Of a stretch of 64,000 bases of DNA, positions 21,786 to 33,179 are shown in pieces. Source of the stretch: Fragilaria crotonensis (lineage: Eukaryota > Bacillariophyta > Fragilariophyceae > Fragilariales > Fragilariaceae); contig JAKSYS010000223.1 in assembly GCA_022925895.1 (NCBI GenBank), positions 1 to 64,000 of the forward strand, given 5' to 3'. The notes beneath the pieces are model-generated. The model was not told the DNA's origin and made no database searches. It saw nothing but the letters and a program-made list of their open reading frames with translations. Position numbers and translations under genes: made by a program. Position 1 is the first letter of the stretch, and each line of letters opens with the position of its first letter.

Positions 21786-23247
21786 CTAAATTGGAACCAA
21801 GCCATTTTGCAAAGCATCCCTGCATGATGTATCAATCGGTCCCATATCATCGCGTGTAATGGTCTTGCGTTTCCTCGCATTGAGACGTGCAGGATTTACC
21901 TTCACAACGCGTTGACGCTCGAGAAACACATTCAGCAATTCATGGTTGAATGTCAAACCTCGTGCAATGCGGTCTTCCTCGACAAGATCATACAATTCAT
22001 TGAACTTGCTTAGACCCTCTTCAGTCCATCCAATCCCAGCTACACCATTGACGTCGTTACGTTGTTTGCGTGACAATGTAAATTTTGGTGCCTAAACAAA
22101 ATTGCATTGTGAGCTCCGCATTTGGTTCATAAGAAAGTGTCGTGCCTGTCACTGAAATACACATTATAAACTCACCACTGTTTGGCTCACAACTAAAACA
22201 CCGCCGCCAACATTGGCTTGAAGCTGTTGCACCACGCCAATAATGTTGAATGTCAAGCGTTAGAACAAACAAATATCATTTATAATCAATGTCACTGTAT
22301 TGTACGTACCTTTGATTGTTCACGTGCTAATTCTGACATCCATGTTTCTGTGTAGTTAAGCAACACAAGCAACATAAACGCTTCATCACTCATGGAAAAC
22401 ACAAAGTCGTTAAACAATGCTGCGCTGTCACCACAATAGCGTGCCATGTTTGCTTTGTTATTCCAAATACTGTGTCCAACAATGCATGGTGCATAAATAT
22501 CAATTAAATGCACGTAATGGACCAAGTTATCTCTCATGTCCAACATGTAATCCATATCAGCCTCTTTGCCATTGTTTATCTTAAAATGAGCGATTTTTCC
22601 ACACATGCCATCTGCAATAATGTTTTTGAAGTACGCTGTAAGCATTTATACAACAAAGGTCATAATTGCATTGCAAACTTACCTCGAAATCGCAGACGCA
22701 TATTTTTAATGACATTGTTGCGACGATCTGTGTGAGTACACACAACCAATTTGCGCATATCTGCCCACCAATACTCGTCCGCGTTTTCTGCTTCAACGTT
22801 GCAATTTGCAATAATCATTGCACACACAGTTCCTTGGCGTCGATCAAACAAACCATGCACGTCTTTTTTGAAAAATTTAAGGCGACGAAACAATTTGGTC
22901 TTAACACATTCGCGTACCATCATGCGTTGGGAAGCAATTGTGTTTTGCAAATCCATGTTTAAAGGTACAATCGGATTGCCATGGTGCATTGCAACCGTTG
23001 GCGTAATGTCATTTGCGGCATTTAGCTTGCATTGCAAACTTGGAAGTGATGAATATCTATCAATAAATGAATATGCTTGCCTTTGTGGTTCCACAACTGC
23101 TGTCTGATTACTGTGCGTAACATCGGCCACCACATTTGATTTGCAACTTAACTTATGGTAATGTGAGTTTTTATTCAAGACAGCAGGAAGTTCATCATCT
23201 AGCACTGACGACGGATCAAGCCAACCTTTCGAATGCAATGCACTCAT
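21786..23247 (-). CDS. Four-exon gene of unknown function, 414 aa
   Basis: Exons are 23247-22683, 22635-22310, 22223-22176 and 22091-21786. All three introns (47, 86 and 84 nt) have GT...AG ends, and their phases keep one frame of 414 codons plus stop. The central region (REC..KTKLFRRLKFFKKDVHGLFDRRQGT...WWADMRKLVVCTHTDRRNNVIKNMRLRFR) is basic and well formed. A helical block follows (SDEAFMLLVLLNYTETWMSEL). The last exon begins with a GW-containing block (GWTEEGLSKFNELYDLVEEDR), then a basic patch (ARLNARKRK). I do not recognise a family. The basic patches suggest nuclear or DNA contact. It sits beside transposon genes and shares their AT-rich composition, so it may be an accessory gene of the neighbouring large element. 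Confidence 0.6.
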
Positions 23248-24770
23248 GTTCAGTTATTCAATTTTATGTGATGAATTGGTTTTATGATTAATTTGGGCGT
23301 GCAATGTACACCAAATGGTAGTAAATGTGTGTTTACATGATTCAAAAGTATTTTATTTAAGTGCAATGCATTACGTATCATGAAGACGTGCATTTAAAAT
23401 CAACATGTGTGATTAAGATAGGTAGCTAGTCATGCAATTTGAATTTTACGGCAAATTGTACACAGTTTTGAATTCAAACCTTAATTGGTCGTGACTAATT
23501 GACTCCGACTTCTTTTTTATTGTGATGCTAACTTTGGCTTCTGATGACATCAGTTAAGTTAACCACAATTTTTTTAGTACGATTGTATTACATTTTTAGT
23601 GGTGTTTTACGCACTAATGTAACCGGTGGCTGTTGTTGTTTTACTTTGTTAGTTTGCAGTAGCTAGCATAACTAACTAGAAAACAAAACTATAACGCAAT
23701 CGTTTGTACTGCCATTTTTTTGTATTGTTATCATACAACCTTTAAAGTAGTGACGTTATCTTGCGCATCTATTATCTAGGCTTTAGAAGTAGTCACAACA
23801 ACATTATGCCTAGTAGCCAATTCGTTATTTGTCTCACATTTGTAATTGTCTTGTTCTGCAATAAAATATTGAAATTATAATCCAAGCATGTGTTTTGCAC
23901 AAACGACATTAGCAATCTAACGCGAAGCAAAGGGTATGATTGCCATTGAAGAGCTTTATGGCGATGCATATAGGCTAGTACAGTGTCTACATGTAAAACA
24001 AGAAAGACCTCATCTTAAGTTTAGTTGTACTGGTACCGTAGGAAAAGAAGGTCGGAATGCATGGTACTGCTATGGTAACATTACTGTAGTACCGTTACCA
24101 TGATCGGACTTTAACCGTAAAACCCGTTAAATTACCGTTAACGTGTCGAGATTTTCTTTGGGTACACAACTCCATCCATTGCACACTTCCTCAAGTGTGC
24201 TGACACTAACCTTGACTCTCCTTTCAATTTTCGTCCAAATTCGAATCTGTAAGTTTCATCCTGTCCTCTTATCTTGTGTGTTCAATGGGTGAGCGTTTTT
24301 TTTCATGTGAAAGGCAAGGTTGTTGTGCTTTTTGAAGTGTTGACATCATGTTTCTTTTGTTGCATCGATTCGTAACCCGGATGTACAAAAACTCTGTACC
24401 TACGTGTTTTTCACACTATCGTTGTACCAGTACCGTTAATTTTGTACTGTGACCGACTACTGGTAGTACGCGCCAAACACACGTGGTTCCTACTGCATGG
24501 TGGTACGAGTACTGTGCTACATTAAACAACGCGCATGTACTGTAGACAGAACATACTGTTTATGGTTCTACTATCCATGCCGCTGTTGATGCGCTCATAC
24601 TCTTACAATGAATGTGTAATTTATTTGCTGATTTGTTCGCTGCTTCAATGTTTTTACTTCTCATTCTTACAACTTTCATTTCTCCCAGCTTTGGACCTGC
24701 CTTGCTGTGCTTCTTTGCATCATTACAATCAGCAAGCAAGTGTTGTTGTTGATTTCGATTGATTCACGGT
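23248..24770. other. AT-rich intergenic DNA
   Basis: About 1.5 kb between the divergent four-exon gene and the GNAT gene. It is T-rich with many short homopolymers and no supportable gene. It probably contains promoters for both directions. A GGTACCGT/ACGGTAC-like word recurs near 24030-24110. Confidence 0.5.
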
Positions 24771-25214
24771 TCTGTTGCTGCATCACCTTGTTTTGTGTGT
24801 GGACACCAGTCACCTGCGAGGATCTTGCTCGAAAGAGTAGTGTGCCTACACGTCGTGCCTTACTGGTAAAGCCCACATTACTTGGTTGGTGCAGCAGTCC
24901 TATTGCTCATCGTAGGACCGTTCAAGAAATTGGACGTCTTTGAACCTGCCTTGTTTTGATCGATTTGGACAACTTCATTTTGCTCTGACGCAATTGATTG
25001 ACTGTTGTGAGAACACAATATTTGTTGCTTTCATTCTCCACATTGCTCTGTTGCTGCATCACCTTGTTTTGTGTGTGGACACCAGTCACCTGCGAGGATC
25101 TTGCTCGAAAGAGTAGTGTGCCTACACGTCGTGCCTTACTGGTAAAGCCCACATTACTTGGTCGGTGCAGCAGTCCTATTGCTCATCGTAGGACCGTTCA
25201 AGAAATTGGACGTC
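24771..25214. repeat. 168-bp direct repeat upstream of the GNAT gene
   Basis: Positions 24771-24938 and 25047-25214 are the same length (168 bp) and differ by about one base (GGTTGG versus GGTCGG). They are 276 bp apart start to start. The second copy ends 48 bp before the likely start codon at 25262, so the duplication covers the leader or promoter of that gene. Confidence 0.9.
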
Positions 25215-25261
25215 ATTGAGGATTGTGAAGCTTGCACACAACAAACTTTTGTTTCTTCGAC

Positions 25262-26332
25262 ATGATGAGTGCCAAAGATTTGAGTAGTGAGCTGCTCGGT
25301 GAAATGGATACAGAAGCAGATGTGGCAGCTTCGGCCTTGTCAGATCTTGCAAATGCTGAATCCATGCAAGGGCTCGAAGTAATGGCCGAAGCTGCTCGTG
25401 AGGCTGAGCCTCACCTTCCTTTCCCAAATAAAGGCATTATTGATCTTGTGGAAGGTGACGTTGAGGTTGTTGTCACTGTGTCAAAAACAATCAATGCAAC
25501 TTTGATCTTGGATTCTGTGTATCAATTCGATGGAACAAAGGAGTTGGTAGGCAAGCTGAACCATAAGCAAAAGCGTGGTGTTATCAATGCATATTTGCGT
25601 GGATTGGAAGTTGGCTTCGTTGAACAGAACTTGACACCTTTTCGGAATTGGTACAACGATTTGCGTTTTGCAGATGCAATTTTCAAGCCCGAAGACCATG
25701 AAAATAAAGTTTGGCACCTACGGCATATTTTATTGCGTTCGCAATCTGTGGAGAATGTTTCATTTGGAACAGCTCCAAGGATCTTTTATTCCAGTGCTCG
25801 ACGATTTTACGAGACCATCTTCCATGCCTCTGTTTCGATGGAAGAGCAAATTGAACGCGCAATGAAAGAGGACATTACTCTTTTGATTCTTGCTTTACGC
25901 ATCGGCAAACAAGTTGCTGTCCCCAAATCCTTCTCGCCATATTCACAGCAATTTGCCACTGTGTCAGCTGTTTCATTTCAAATGCATCGTGATCCAATTG
26001 ATGCCGGAAATATGTCTGTTTTTCTTTCCCTTTTGGGGGTGACTCATCATTCAACAAATCACCCACCTTCAATCCAATCCTGGCGCCGCAATGGAGTCGG
26101 CTTGTTCATGTTGATACAGGTCATTAAACGGTGTGCATCTGTAGACGATGTCAAGAAGATTGAAGTGTTTGTTCAGTGTTCAGAGCCTGCTGCATTCCAC
26201 TTCTACACAATGATTGGTTTTCGCCGGATGAACAAGAGTGAAACAGATGATGCTGGTTTTGGAATGCTTCCTGACCATTTGCAAACTGCTTTGCGAGGAC
26301 AGAAACCATCACCTTTTAAGCTTCCCAAGTGA
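25262..26332 (+). CDS. GNAT-like acetyltransferase domain protein, first part of a multidomain element gene
   Basis: About 356 aa from the Met at 25262 (the frame itself opens at 25232). The C-terminal ~110 residues carry GNAT features: a strand-like block (TVSAVSFQMHRDP), the acetyl-CoA loop region WRRNGVGLFMLIQVIKRC (R-x-x-G-x-G/A type) at about 26090-26140, and the late helix-strand EPAAFHFYTMIGFRRM at about 26185-26230. The N-terminal 250 residues are unassigned; they begin acidic and then become helical. The frame stops at 26332. A well-composed frame of another phase picks up at once (SDDSKQTVCPILMHLPHG), so the true protein may be longer and fused to the following ULP region. The substrate is unknown. 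Confidence 0.6.
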   Translation: MMSAKDLSSELLGEMDTEADVAASALSDLANAESMQGLEVMAEAAREAEPHLPFPNKGIIDLVEGDVEVVVTVSKTINATLILDSVYQFDGTKELVGKLNHKQKRGVINAYLRGLEVGFVEQNLTPFRNWYNDLRFADAIFKPEDHENKVWHLRHILLRSQSVENVSFGTAPRIFYSSARRFYETIFHASVSMEEQIERAMKEDITLLILALRIGKQVAVPKSFSPYSQQFATVSAVSFQMHRDPIDAGNMSVFLSLLGVTHHSTNHPPSIQSWRRNGVGLFMLIQVIKRCASVDDVKKIEVFVQCSEPAAFHFYTMIGFRRMNKSETDDAGFGMLPDHLQTALRGQKPSPFKLPK

Positions 26333-26339
26333 CGATTCT

Positions 26340-28580
26340 AAGCAGACGGTCTGTCCAATTCTTATGCATTTGCCTCATGGTCGACTAAAGCACCTTACAA
26401 CTGCATTGCCCGCCGACGACGAGCAGAAGAAGGCTGGCGAAAGTCTGAATGTGGCTCCAAGAGTTCTTCCGTTTTGGTGTCAATACCCCTCCTCGGTTAA
26501 TCGGCGGTGGAAGATTAGTGTATGCACAAAAGATGCGGAGAGTTTATTTGCATCACTTCCATTGATTTGCAAGCTGTTTCCCTTCCTTTGGAGCCATTGT
26601 TGCCAGCGGATTCCCTGAAGCTTAAAGGTGAAATGACGCTGGCACGCCGCAAACAGCATACTTCAGACAGAGGAATGAAATGGTTTTCAACAGGTGAGAT
26701 TGATTTGATGCTTTCGATTTTATCTCTTGATGGAAGGTACGAAGATGCGGCTTTCATCTTGCCAGTGCATTCCTCCAACACAATTAAATCTGGGTTTCGG
26801 CCACGCACGTTTGAAAGCATTGCTTCAATTGGAAAAAGACAATGCAGCAATGCCGCAAACGCAACTTGCGGAGTTGATCTTCAACATTTTGAAGGCGGAT
26901 TCAAGCTCCATTAAGAAAGCGCAACAGGTGCAACAGGATTACATTGTGAACCACATCATTGAGCGAAATCCAGGCTTGCTCTCTAAGAAGGTGTTAGTGT
27001 TTCCACAAAACGAGAATGGAAAACATTGGAGTGCTACATTTGTCTTCAATCCTGGAAGCATTTGTGAGAATGTGGAGGACATTGAGAACACCAACAACTC
27101 CCTGCGACCGTGCTTTTTCCGTTATTGCAGCATTGACCCTCTCGGTACGCGCCAGGTGGCCATTGATACCGGTATCATATGGTTTTTGAATTTGTGTTAC
27201 AGCAACGAAATTCACGAAGAAAGCATGCCCGCATCAGATGCTCCAATGAAGTGGCTTTCCCCATTCGGGAAGAAGTTTGAAGGCAATATGCTTGGAACAA
27301 AATCTTTTCCTGCTTTGCGCATTGCAGAAGAAAATATGTTACCAAAACAAGTGGACGGGTGTAATTGTGGCTTAGGCATTGTTGCTGCCATCGGTATCAT
27401 ATTGAGAAACATTTGCAGTGAGAAAGTGGAGCAAATGTCTTTCAACGAACAGTTCGGGCGTCAAACCAAGTGGGAACTTCATGAAGATGATGAGACAAAA
27501 GAGTGTTTTGCCTATTTTGATAGGCGATTCTTTGAAGCACTCCCAACGAAGAAAGATGACTTGATATTTGCGGATTACCTAACCATGCTCCGCTTAGAAT
27601 GGTTTGTTGTGTTTGACCGCATGGCTGCGTTGCATTTTGACGTGCTACCAAAACGAGTCAACAAAGACAATTTGGTCAATCCATTATACACTGACACCTT
27701 GAGGTCTACCCTCAGTTGGCCAGATTTTGACAGCATGAAGAAGCGTCAGGCAATGCCAAAAGGTAAACTTCGCAAACTTGTTAAGGAACTTGAAGACGAT
27801 GCTAGAAAGGAACGCAAACCTCAATCCAATCCTCGTTCAACCGCTTCTGCTGCAATCGATATCACGCAGAGTCCGGATAACAATGCCACTTTTGATTTAT
27901 CTTCCTCAGGGAAGAAAGATTCTGTGTCTATGATTCCGAAGTCAAAGGCAACAATCGATTTATCTTCGCCGGATAGGAAACCTGCTTCGACGAATGTGAC
28001 TGATGCTGATGTCATTATGCAAAATGCACTTGAAGACACACCTGTGAAGATAAATGCTTCCGAGGATGCATTGGCTGACAAAAGTGAGGAACTAAAAGAT
28101 ACTCCCACAAAGACGGAAGGTGCCAATGAAGATGAAGATGAAGAGCAAAAGGTCACAATTGAAAGGATTGAAGATCTTTCACTCCTCACACCTGTCGTGC
28201 TCCACGTTCACACACCCACCAAAAAGCGCAAAGGTGGTGATTTGTTGAAAAGATTACAACTTGATGATGTTTTCTTTGAAGACAAGAACGATGAAGAACC
28301 CAAAGGCAACCTCAAAGTTGACAAGGATGATGACAATGCTGATTACACTGTGCTTTCGAAAGAGGCAAAGATGCATAAGGTTTCCACTCAATCCACAGGT
28401 ACTATTGAGGCTTTTTATCGTAAGTACCACGCCACGTCGGCCACTGATGATACAGTCATCGCCATTGACAAAGCTTTCAAAACGCAACTGGCTACCTTTA
28501 TTGCGGAAAGCTTCAAAAATGGAAATGGTCGAGTGAAAAGGATCACCAGAAGACAATTGAGCACTGGGCAAAGAAAATGA
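26340..28580 (+). pseudogene. ULP1/SENP-like (C48) cysteine protease region with acidic tail
   Basis: The protease core lies in the frame open from 26727. His is in GKHWSATFVF (about 27020), Asp in CSIDPLG (about 27130), and Gln and Cys in PKQVDGCNCGLG (about 27345-27375). This is the C48 order that processes SUMO-like proteins. A long low-complexity tail follows (about 27,830-28,450), with Ser/Asp repeats (TIDLSSP, TFDLSSS) and Lys/Glu-rich stretches. Upstream, a coherent N-terminal part (FSTGEIDLMLSILSLDG) lies in another frame, and the switch near 26,780-26,840 has no good intron. The region therefore seems to carry about two one-base breaks, or these are assembly errors. It overlaps the next frame by ATGA at 28577-28580. 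Confidence 0.6.
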
Positions 28581-29959
28581 AAGCCAAGGATTGCTCTGAA
28601 TCTAAGAGGGAATGGATTCGTGAATTGATTAAAGGTATCAAAGAAGAACGGGCTCAGTTCACGAAGGAGTTGACAAATGAATTCATGTTTACCCGTCTAA
28701 CGATGGTTAAGGGTCTTCGATTTGAAAAGGCTAACAACAGCTTTTATGCTCGTTTGGTGTACCAAGAACCAGACGAGTCCCATCCTAACAAAATGGTAGT
28801 TGCTGAAGAAGAACTCAAGGTTGAAGAGGAGTGGGTCAGAAGTGAATATGCTGAAATCGACATTCAGCACATCATTAACATGCATCAAACAGACAAGTGG
28901 ACTGACGTTCCACGAGATGTGGAAGTGAGGATTGCAAAGCATAAAGTCGTCCGGGTCCGATATGTCCCTCCTAAAGTTCGTCATGTTCTCGATTATGAAG
29001 CAATGGCAAAAGTCATTAATGAAAAAGATGTGACGAATGCCAAACGGCGGAAGAAACTTGGCTTTGATGAGCTTCAGACAAGCACGATTGGGAAAGCATC
29101 TCTGATGGATCAGGCCATTCCAAGACGACGCAATCCTCCAATGCAATATCCTCCTCCCACGCCGTCAAAGATTGCTAAGAACCCAACAGAGGCAGCAGAA
29201 AAAAAGCGCTTGGAAAAAGAGGAGGCAAAGTGGCAAAAAAGTATCATTCGCAAGCCTGTCTCATCAAATTGTAAATGGGTCGGACGAATGGAAAACAATA
29301 AGGAGACCAATTTGGAAGAAGAATTTGTGGGTATGGCATTTGGCGAAGCATTTGTTAAGGAATTGAAGTTGTCGGGCAATTTTCGTGGATTTGTGGATGT
29401 ACCTGTTGGCGATTATAAGCCATCACATCTTCACCATCATCCAAACTTGCAACGTTCTGGTGCGCCTGTGGTCCATTTTAATCAGACTGATGGCAAAGAT
29501 TTGTGTGTGTCAAAGTCTCTTGCATCCGCTCTATTTTCCATTGGGTTTCACAAAGAAGCATCTATCATTGATACTTTTGGTGAAGAAATATTGAGAGGTG
29601 CTGTCGTCGATGCTTTGGAGAATGTTGTGAATCATGCACGATCCGTTCTTCCTTCTTGGATTGTTATTCGTCGCCTGCCTCACCGTTTCGATTGGAAAGC
29701 TGGTTTGGATGCACGTCACCTCTTGCTTGGTGTCTTGAGTGCATCCGACGGAAGCTGTTGTCATGCTGTATGCATACATGGAGGTTATGTATATGATGCA
29801 AACGAAACAGTTGCCCTTCCATTGTGTGACGAGGCATTAAATTATTGCACCTCTACTCCATTGGTGAAAAGTACATTTGTTGGGTTTCGGCGCGGGTATA
29901 TTTTTTGTTATGAAGGACAACGAAAACAGAAACTTGCAAGAATGACTTTGCAAGCTTGA
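28577..29959 (+). CDS. Helical protein with C-terminal papain-like Cys/His/Asp domain
   Basis: 460 codons, open to 29959. The first ~250 residues are charged and helical, with a basic Pro-rich stretch (PRRRNPPMQYPPPTPS). The C-terminal ~150 residues look like a papain-fold peptidase: Cys in KDLCVSKSLASALFSIGF (about 29,500), His in CCHAVCIHGGYVYDAN (about 29,760-29,800) with a following Asp/Asn, then ALPLCDEALNYC. The same frame upstream of the ATG is also well composed (EKDHQKTIEHWAKKMK), so the gene may be continuous with the ULP region rather than start here. Papain-like or OTU/C39-like modules do occur in large transposons. Catalytic activity is inferred only from residue order. Confidence 0.5.
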   Translation: MKAKDCSESKREWIRELIKGIKEERAQFTKELTNEFMFTRLTMVKGLRFEKANNSFYARLVYQEPDESHPNKMVVAEEELKVEEEWVRSEYAEIDIQHIINMHQTDKWTDVPRDVEVRIAKHKVVRVRYVPPKVRHVLDYEAMAKVINEKDVTNAKRRKKLGFDELQTSTIGKASLMDQAIPRRRNPPMQYPPPTPSKIAKNPTEAAEKKRLEKEEAKWQKSIIRKPVSSNCKWVGRMENNKETNLEEEFVGMAFGEAFVKELKLSGNFRGFVDVPVGDYKPSHLHHHPNLQRSGAPVVHFNQTDGKDLCVSKSLASALFSIGFHKEASIIDTFGEEILRGAVVDALENVVNHARSVLPSWIVIRRLPHRFDWKAGLDARHLLLGVLSASDGSCCHAVCIHGGYVYDANETVALPLCDEALNYCTSTPLVKSTFVGFRRGYIFCYEGQRKQKLARMTLQA

Positions 29960-30020
29960 CTAGAGTGGCAAGGTTAACTCTTTACATATAACTACATTTT
30001 TATGCTCACTTGAAACATTA

Positions 30021-33001
30021 TTAGTTGGCTGACTCAACTGGTTCAGTAAATTCGAGTGCCCACAAATGGCGTGGCAAAGTTTGAAGGATTTTCGAACCAT
30101 CATCTTTGATTGATATAACAAAGCATGGACCTTCAATGTCCTTTGGTTCGATGACACTTAAGTCTTTAGACATCTCCCATTCTGTAAGCAATACCGATTT
30201 AATGCCGGTTGGTGCTTTTCCAAATTGAACCACCAATCGGAAAGGTTGAGGATTTTTGGTAATCACAACAATGGCCAATCGGCACGGCAAACTTGAGACA
30301 ACATTATTTTTTTTGTTTGTTGATCTGACATTCATCCAATCGTAGACAGAACCACCAGATTGAAATGATGGATGGCAACGATATGTGAATGATCCGTGCC
30401 GCAATTCAGTGCACATACGAACGTTAGAACCAAATTGGTGTGAAACAAATTGTAAAACATTGTCGGGGATGTGCATCAAGGAAACTTTTGTTTGTGTATG
30501 CCAACACAACTGATATCCGGTTTTGAAATCACAAGTCAATGTTGCAAATGTTGCGTTACCAGTACTCGTTTCCGGCACAATATTAATGCAAGGAGTTTTT
30601 ACATGTGAAACGTTTGATCTGACATGGTTGGCAGATGTATCCCAAATCCGTGTATAAACTGCATTTATCATAAGCGAATATGACAATCGTTGAGCGGATT
30701 GTAATTCGTAAGCAGAACCATTATGACGCTTTTGAGCTCGTCGTCCGGGTTTTTTGGCAACTGGAATCAACAATGATTCGGGACGCTGCGCGCAATAATT
30801 TATAGGCGCACCAAACCGTTCAATATTGTCAAGTAGGTGCAACAATTCATGAAATTTTGGAAATTTCCATGACTTGCCGTTAGCCAGTGGTATGTCATCA
30901 ACACACATTTGCAACAATGTTTGTATTGCTTTCTGAACAACAAAGATGGATTCTGCATGGTGCTGTTTGGTCCAATACGTAGCTTGATTCAGCCATTGAT
31001 CAAAACATAACAGAGCCTCAAATACGGCAAGGACAGCCGGAAGGTCAACTGATGGTTTTGGCAAAGTGACGACAGCATCATCAGTTGTAAGCACTGCTTT
31101 AGAGTGTTGTGCGTCGAATGTCGATTGCAAAATCTGCCAGCCTTCATCGTATTGCGCAAGAATAACAAACAGAAATACCAAGCCCAGTCGTTCCGATGCT
31201 GATATTTTGGTTAAATTGGTGATGCCTTGGCTAAAATCGGTTGCAGGAAATGTGCTGCGAATTGTTTGACGATGCGTTCGGTGAAAGCGTATTGCCAGAG
31301 CATCTAGCGCAGCCAATTTGCTTGGTGGAACGTTCTCAAGAACCAAAAAGGTAACCATTTCAATCATGCCTTTTCGAAAAGCATGCATAGTCTCCACGGG
31401 AGTTGATCCATAAATTCCACGCAATGGGTCTGCCATTGGGACATAATCAAAGACATTATTCAACTCATGTTGTGACCACCGTTTGCGAATGTCCACATCG
31501 CCATTGTGTGCTATTTCCGAAACTTCAGAAGCATTCAAAAAAACACATTGAACGTATGGATTGTCAAGCTGCTCGTAATTTACATCACAAGCACGACAAT
31601 GGCGTTGAATTCCTTTGCCGTGCGACCCAAAGCGACCACACAACATATCACCTTCTTGCATATCCTGAATAACAAAAAGGATACAAGTTATTACGTCCAC
31701 TTGCATCTTACCATAAGGACCAATGGGTAATAACACGTTTGTCAAGTGGGGACCTGCAATACACATTGATCGCAACACTGCATGTAACTGGGCATGGTAA
31801 TTGCGAATGTTATCACCTTGTTTCATGTTTGTTTGATTTTGTGCGGATGATAGTTTTGGTTTTGGAAGAAACCCATGATATCCCCATGCTTGTATTGTCC
31901 GACGAAACTCTTCTTTAAAAATGGCAGGTGAAAACATGTAAGGCTTCAATGAAAATCGTGCATTGCCAGTAACATGAGTGCGGTCAATCCATTGAATAAT
32001 TGGAACAAATAGTTGTCGTGTTGGATCGGTGATCATGCGGTCGTATGCATTGCGATAAACACTCCCAGATATTGCATCACCAAGCCTTCCATCTGGGCTT
32101 TGATATGGTTTTAATGGGTTGCACAAATCAATCAAGAGATTTTCAGCGGTCATAATGGATGGATTTTGTAACAAATTGAGTAGCTGAGGGCAAATTCATA
32201 AGCGATGACTTCGCACGGAGGACCATGTGGAACATTGACAGGCAACACAGAAGGCAACAGTTTCTGTGCATTTGTTACTGACTTGAACAATACATCAACA
32301 TTTTTCATGCGCGATTGCCCACCATCAGGATAAAATGAGTACCCATCAGTTTGGGCGTTGCGCGCCCATTTTAAGACCGATTCAAATGCGTAATCAGGTG
32401 CATTGATGTCATCCAATATCTTTAACAAAGAAATGGTCCATTTTTGATCTGTAGAAAACATGAATGATTGCGACGAAGCAATCGTATCATGTTGCATAGG
32501 ACATGATGTTTCTTCAATTGTATCGTCCACAAGAATTTGAATATCATGCTGCATGTCGTCAAGTATTGTTTCTTCCTCGATTTCCGAGGTCAGATTGGGC
32601 AGTGCCGCAAATGGCAACGAAGGAGGCGCCAAACGCGAGATATCGTTCACAATTTCGCAACGCAATTGTCGAGGCCGTTTTGTAGTGGTAAAGACAGTGT
32701 CGTCAAAAGTTGCATTGGCACAATGTTGAACAATTGGGGCGGTCGGCGGGTGGGTCTGTTCGCGCCGAACAAACTCCAAACACAGCGGAGACCGCTGAAA
32801 ATGCATTGTAAACGCCTTTTCAGTAGCAAATGAGTTGCGACGGCTCATGCAATGTGGGTTGTAGCATACAAACAGAGACAACATCATGTGGCTGTTGTTT
32901 GATTTTGACATGACTTGTATTGTGTGGAATATGTAGTCTTGGTTGGATGCAAACAAGAATGTACGTGCGTGCTTGCTAAAGAATCCATGTGGCACAACCA
33001 A
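30021..33001 (-). pseudogene. Plavaka/KDZ-like transposase with N-terminal zinc finger, one frame break
   Basis: The N-terminal part (33001-32150, 283 aa) has a C-x4-C...H-x6-C finger (CYNPHC...MHFQRSPLC), as in Plavaka proteins, then LLKILDDINAPDYAFESVLKWA. The second part (32174-30021, 717 aa) has the transposase core: IIQWIDRTHVTGN (likely first Asp), EEFRRTIQAWGY, VIQDMQEGDMLCGRFG (second acidic site), RHCRACDV, and PVETMHAFRKGMIEM (equivalent of the P-x-x-x-H...G block). The two parts join smoothly if one C is missing from a C-run near 32,190. The copy is therefore broken by one base, or the assembly has a one-base error there. It converges on the papain-like gene. The family call is from motif memory. 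Confidence 0.62.
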
Positions 33002-33179
33002 CAGCTGGCTTCAACCAAATACCACTCAGATTGGTAGGCAGTAGCCAACCAAGCAAACACACAAACACGGATAATTATTGGAAACTGGTTATGCACACTA
33101 ATAAACAGGAAAGACTTGTCTGAGCGCGCACCTATGTAAGAAAGTTTAACCTCGTTTATCCGTACTGGCATTAAAAAAA

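Larger units (their letters stand above)
21786..33001. mobile_element. Candidate large Plavaka/KDZ-like DNA transposon carrying several genes (ends not resolved)
   Basis: This groups the unknown four-exon gene (minus strand), the GNAT/ULP1/papain-like gene set (plus strand, 25262-29959) and the Plavaka-like transposase (minus strand, 30021-33001). The transposase and the protease-containing genes converge with only about 60 bp between stops, and all share an AT-rich composition unlike the host block. Large KDZ-type and related transposons are known to carry ULP proteases. I could not find terminal inverted repeats or an 8-bp target duplication, so whether the left limit includes the four-exon gene is a guess. 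Confidence 0.45.

Noticed and set aside
24676-25219. Repeated small ORFs within the two 168-bp repeats
   Set aside because: They are identical only because the DNA is duplicated. They are short, lie in the leader of a larger gene and show no family features.
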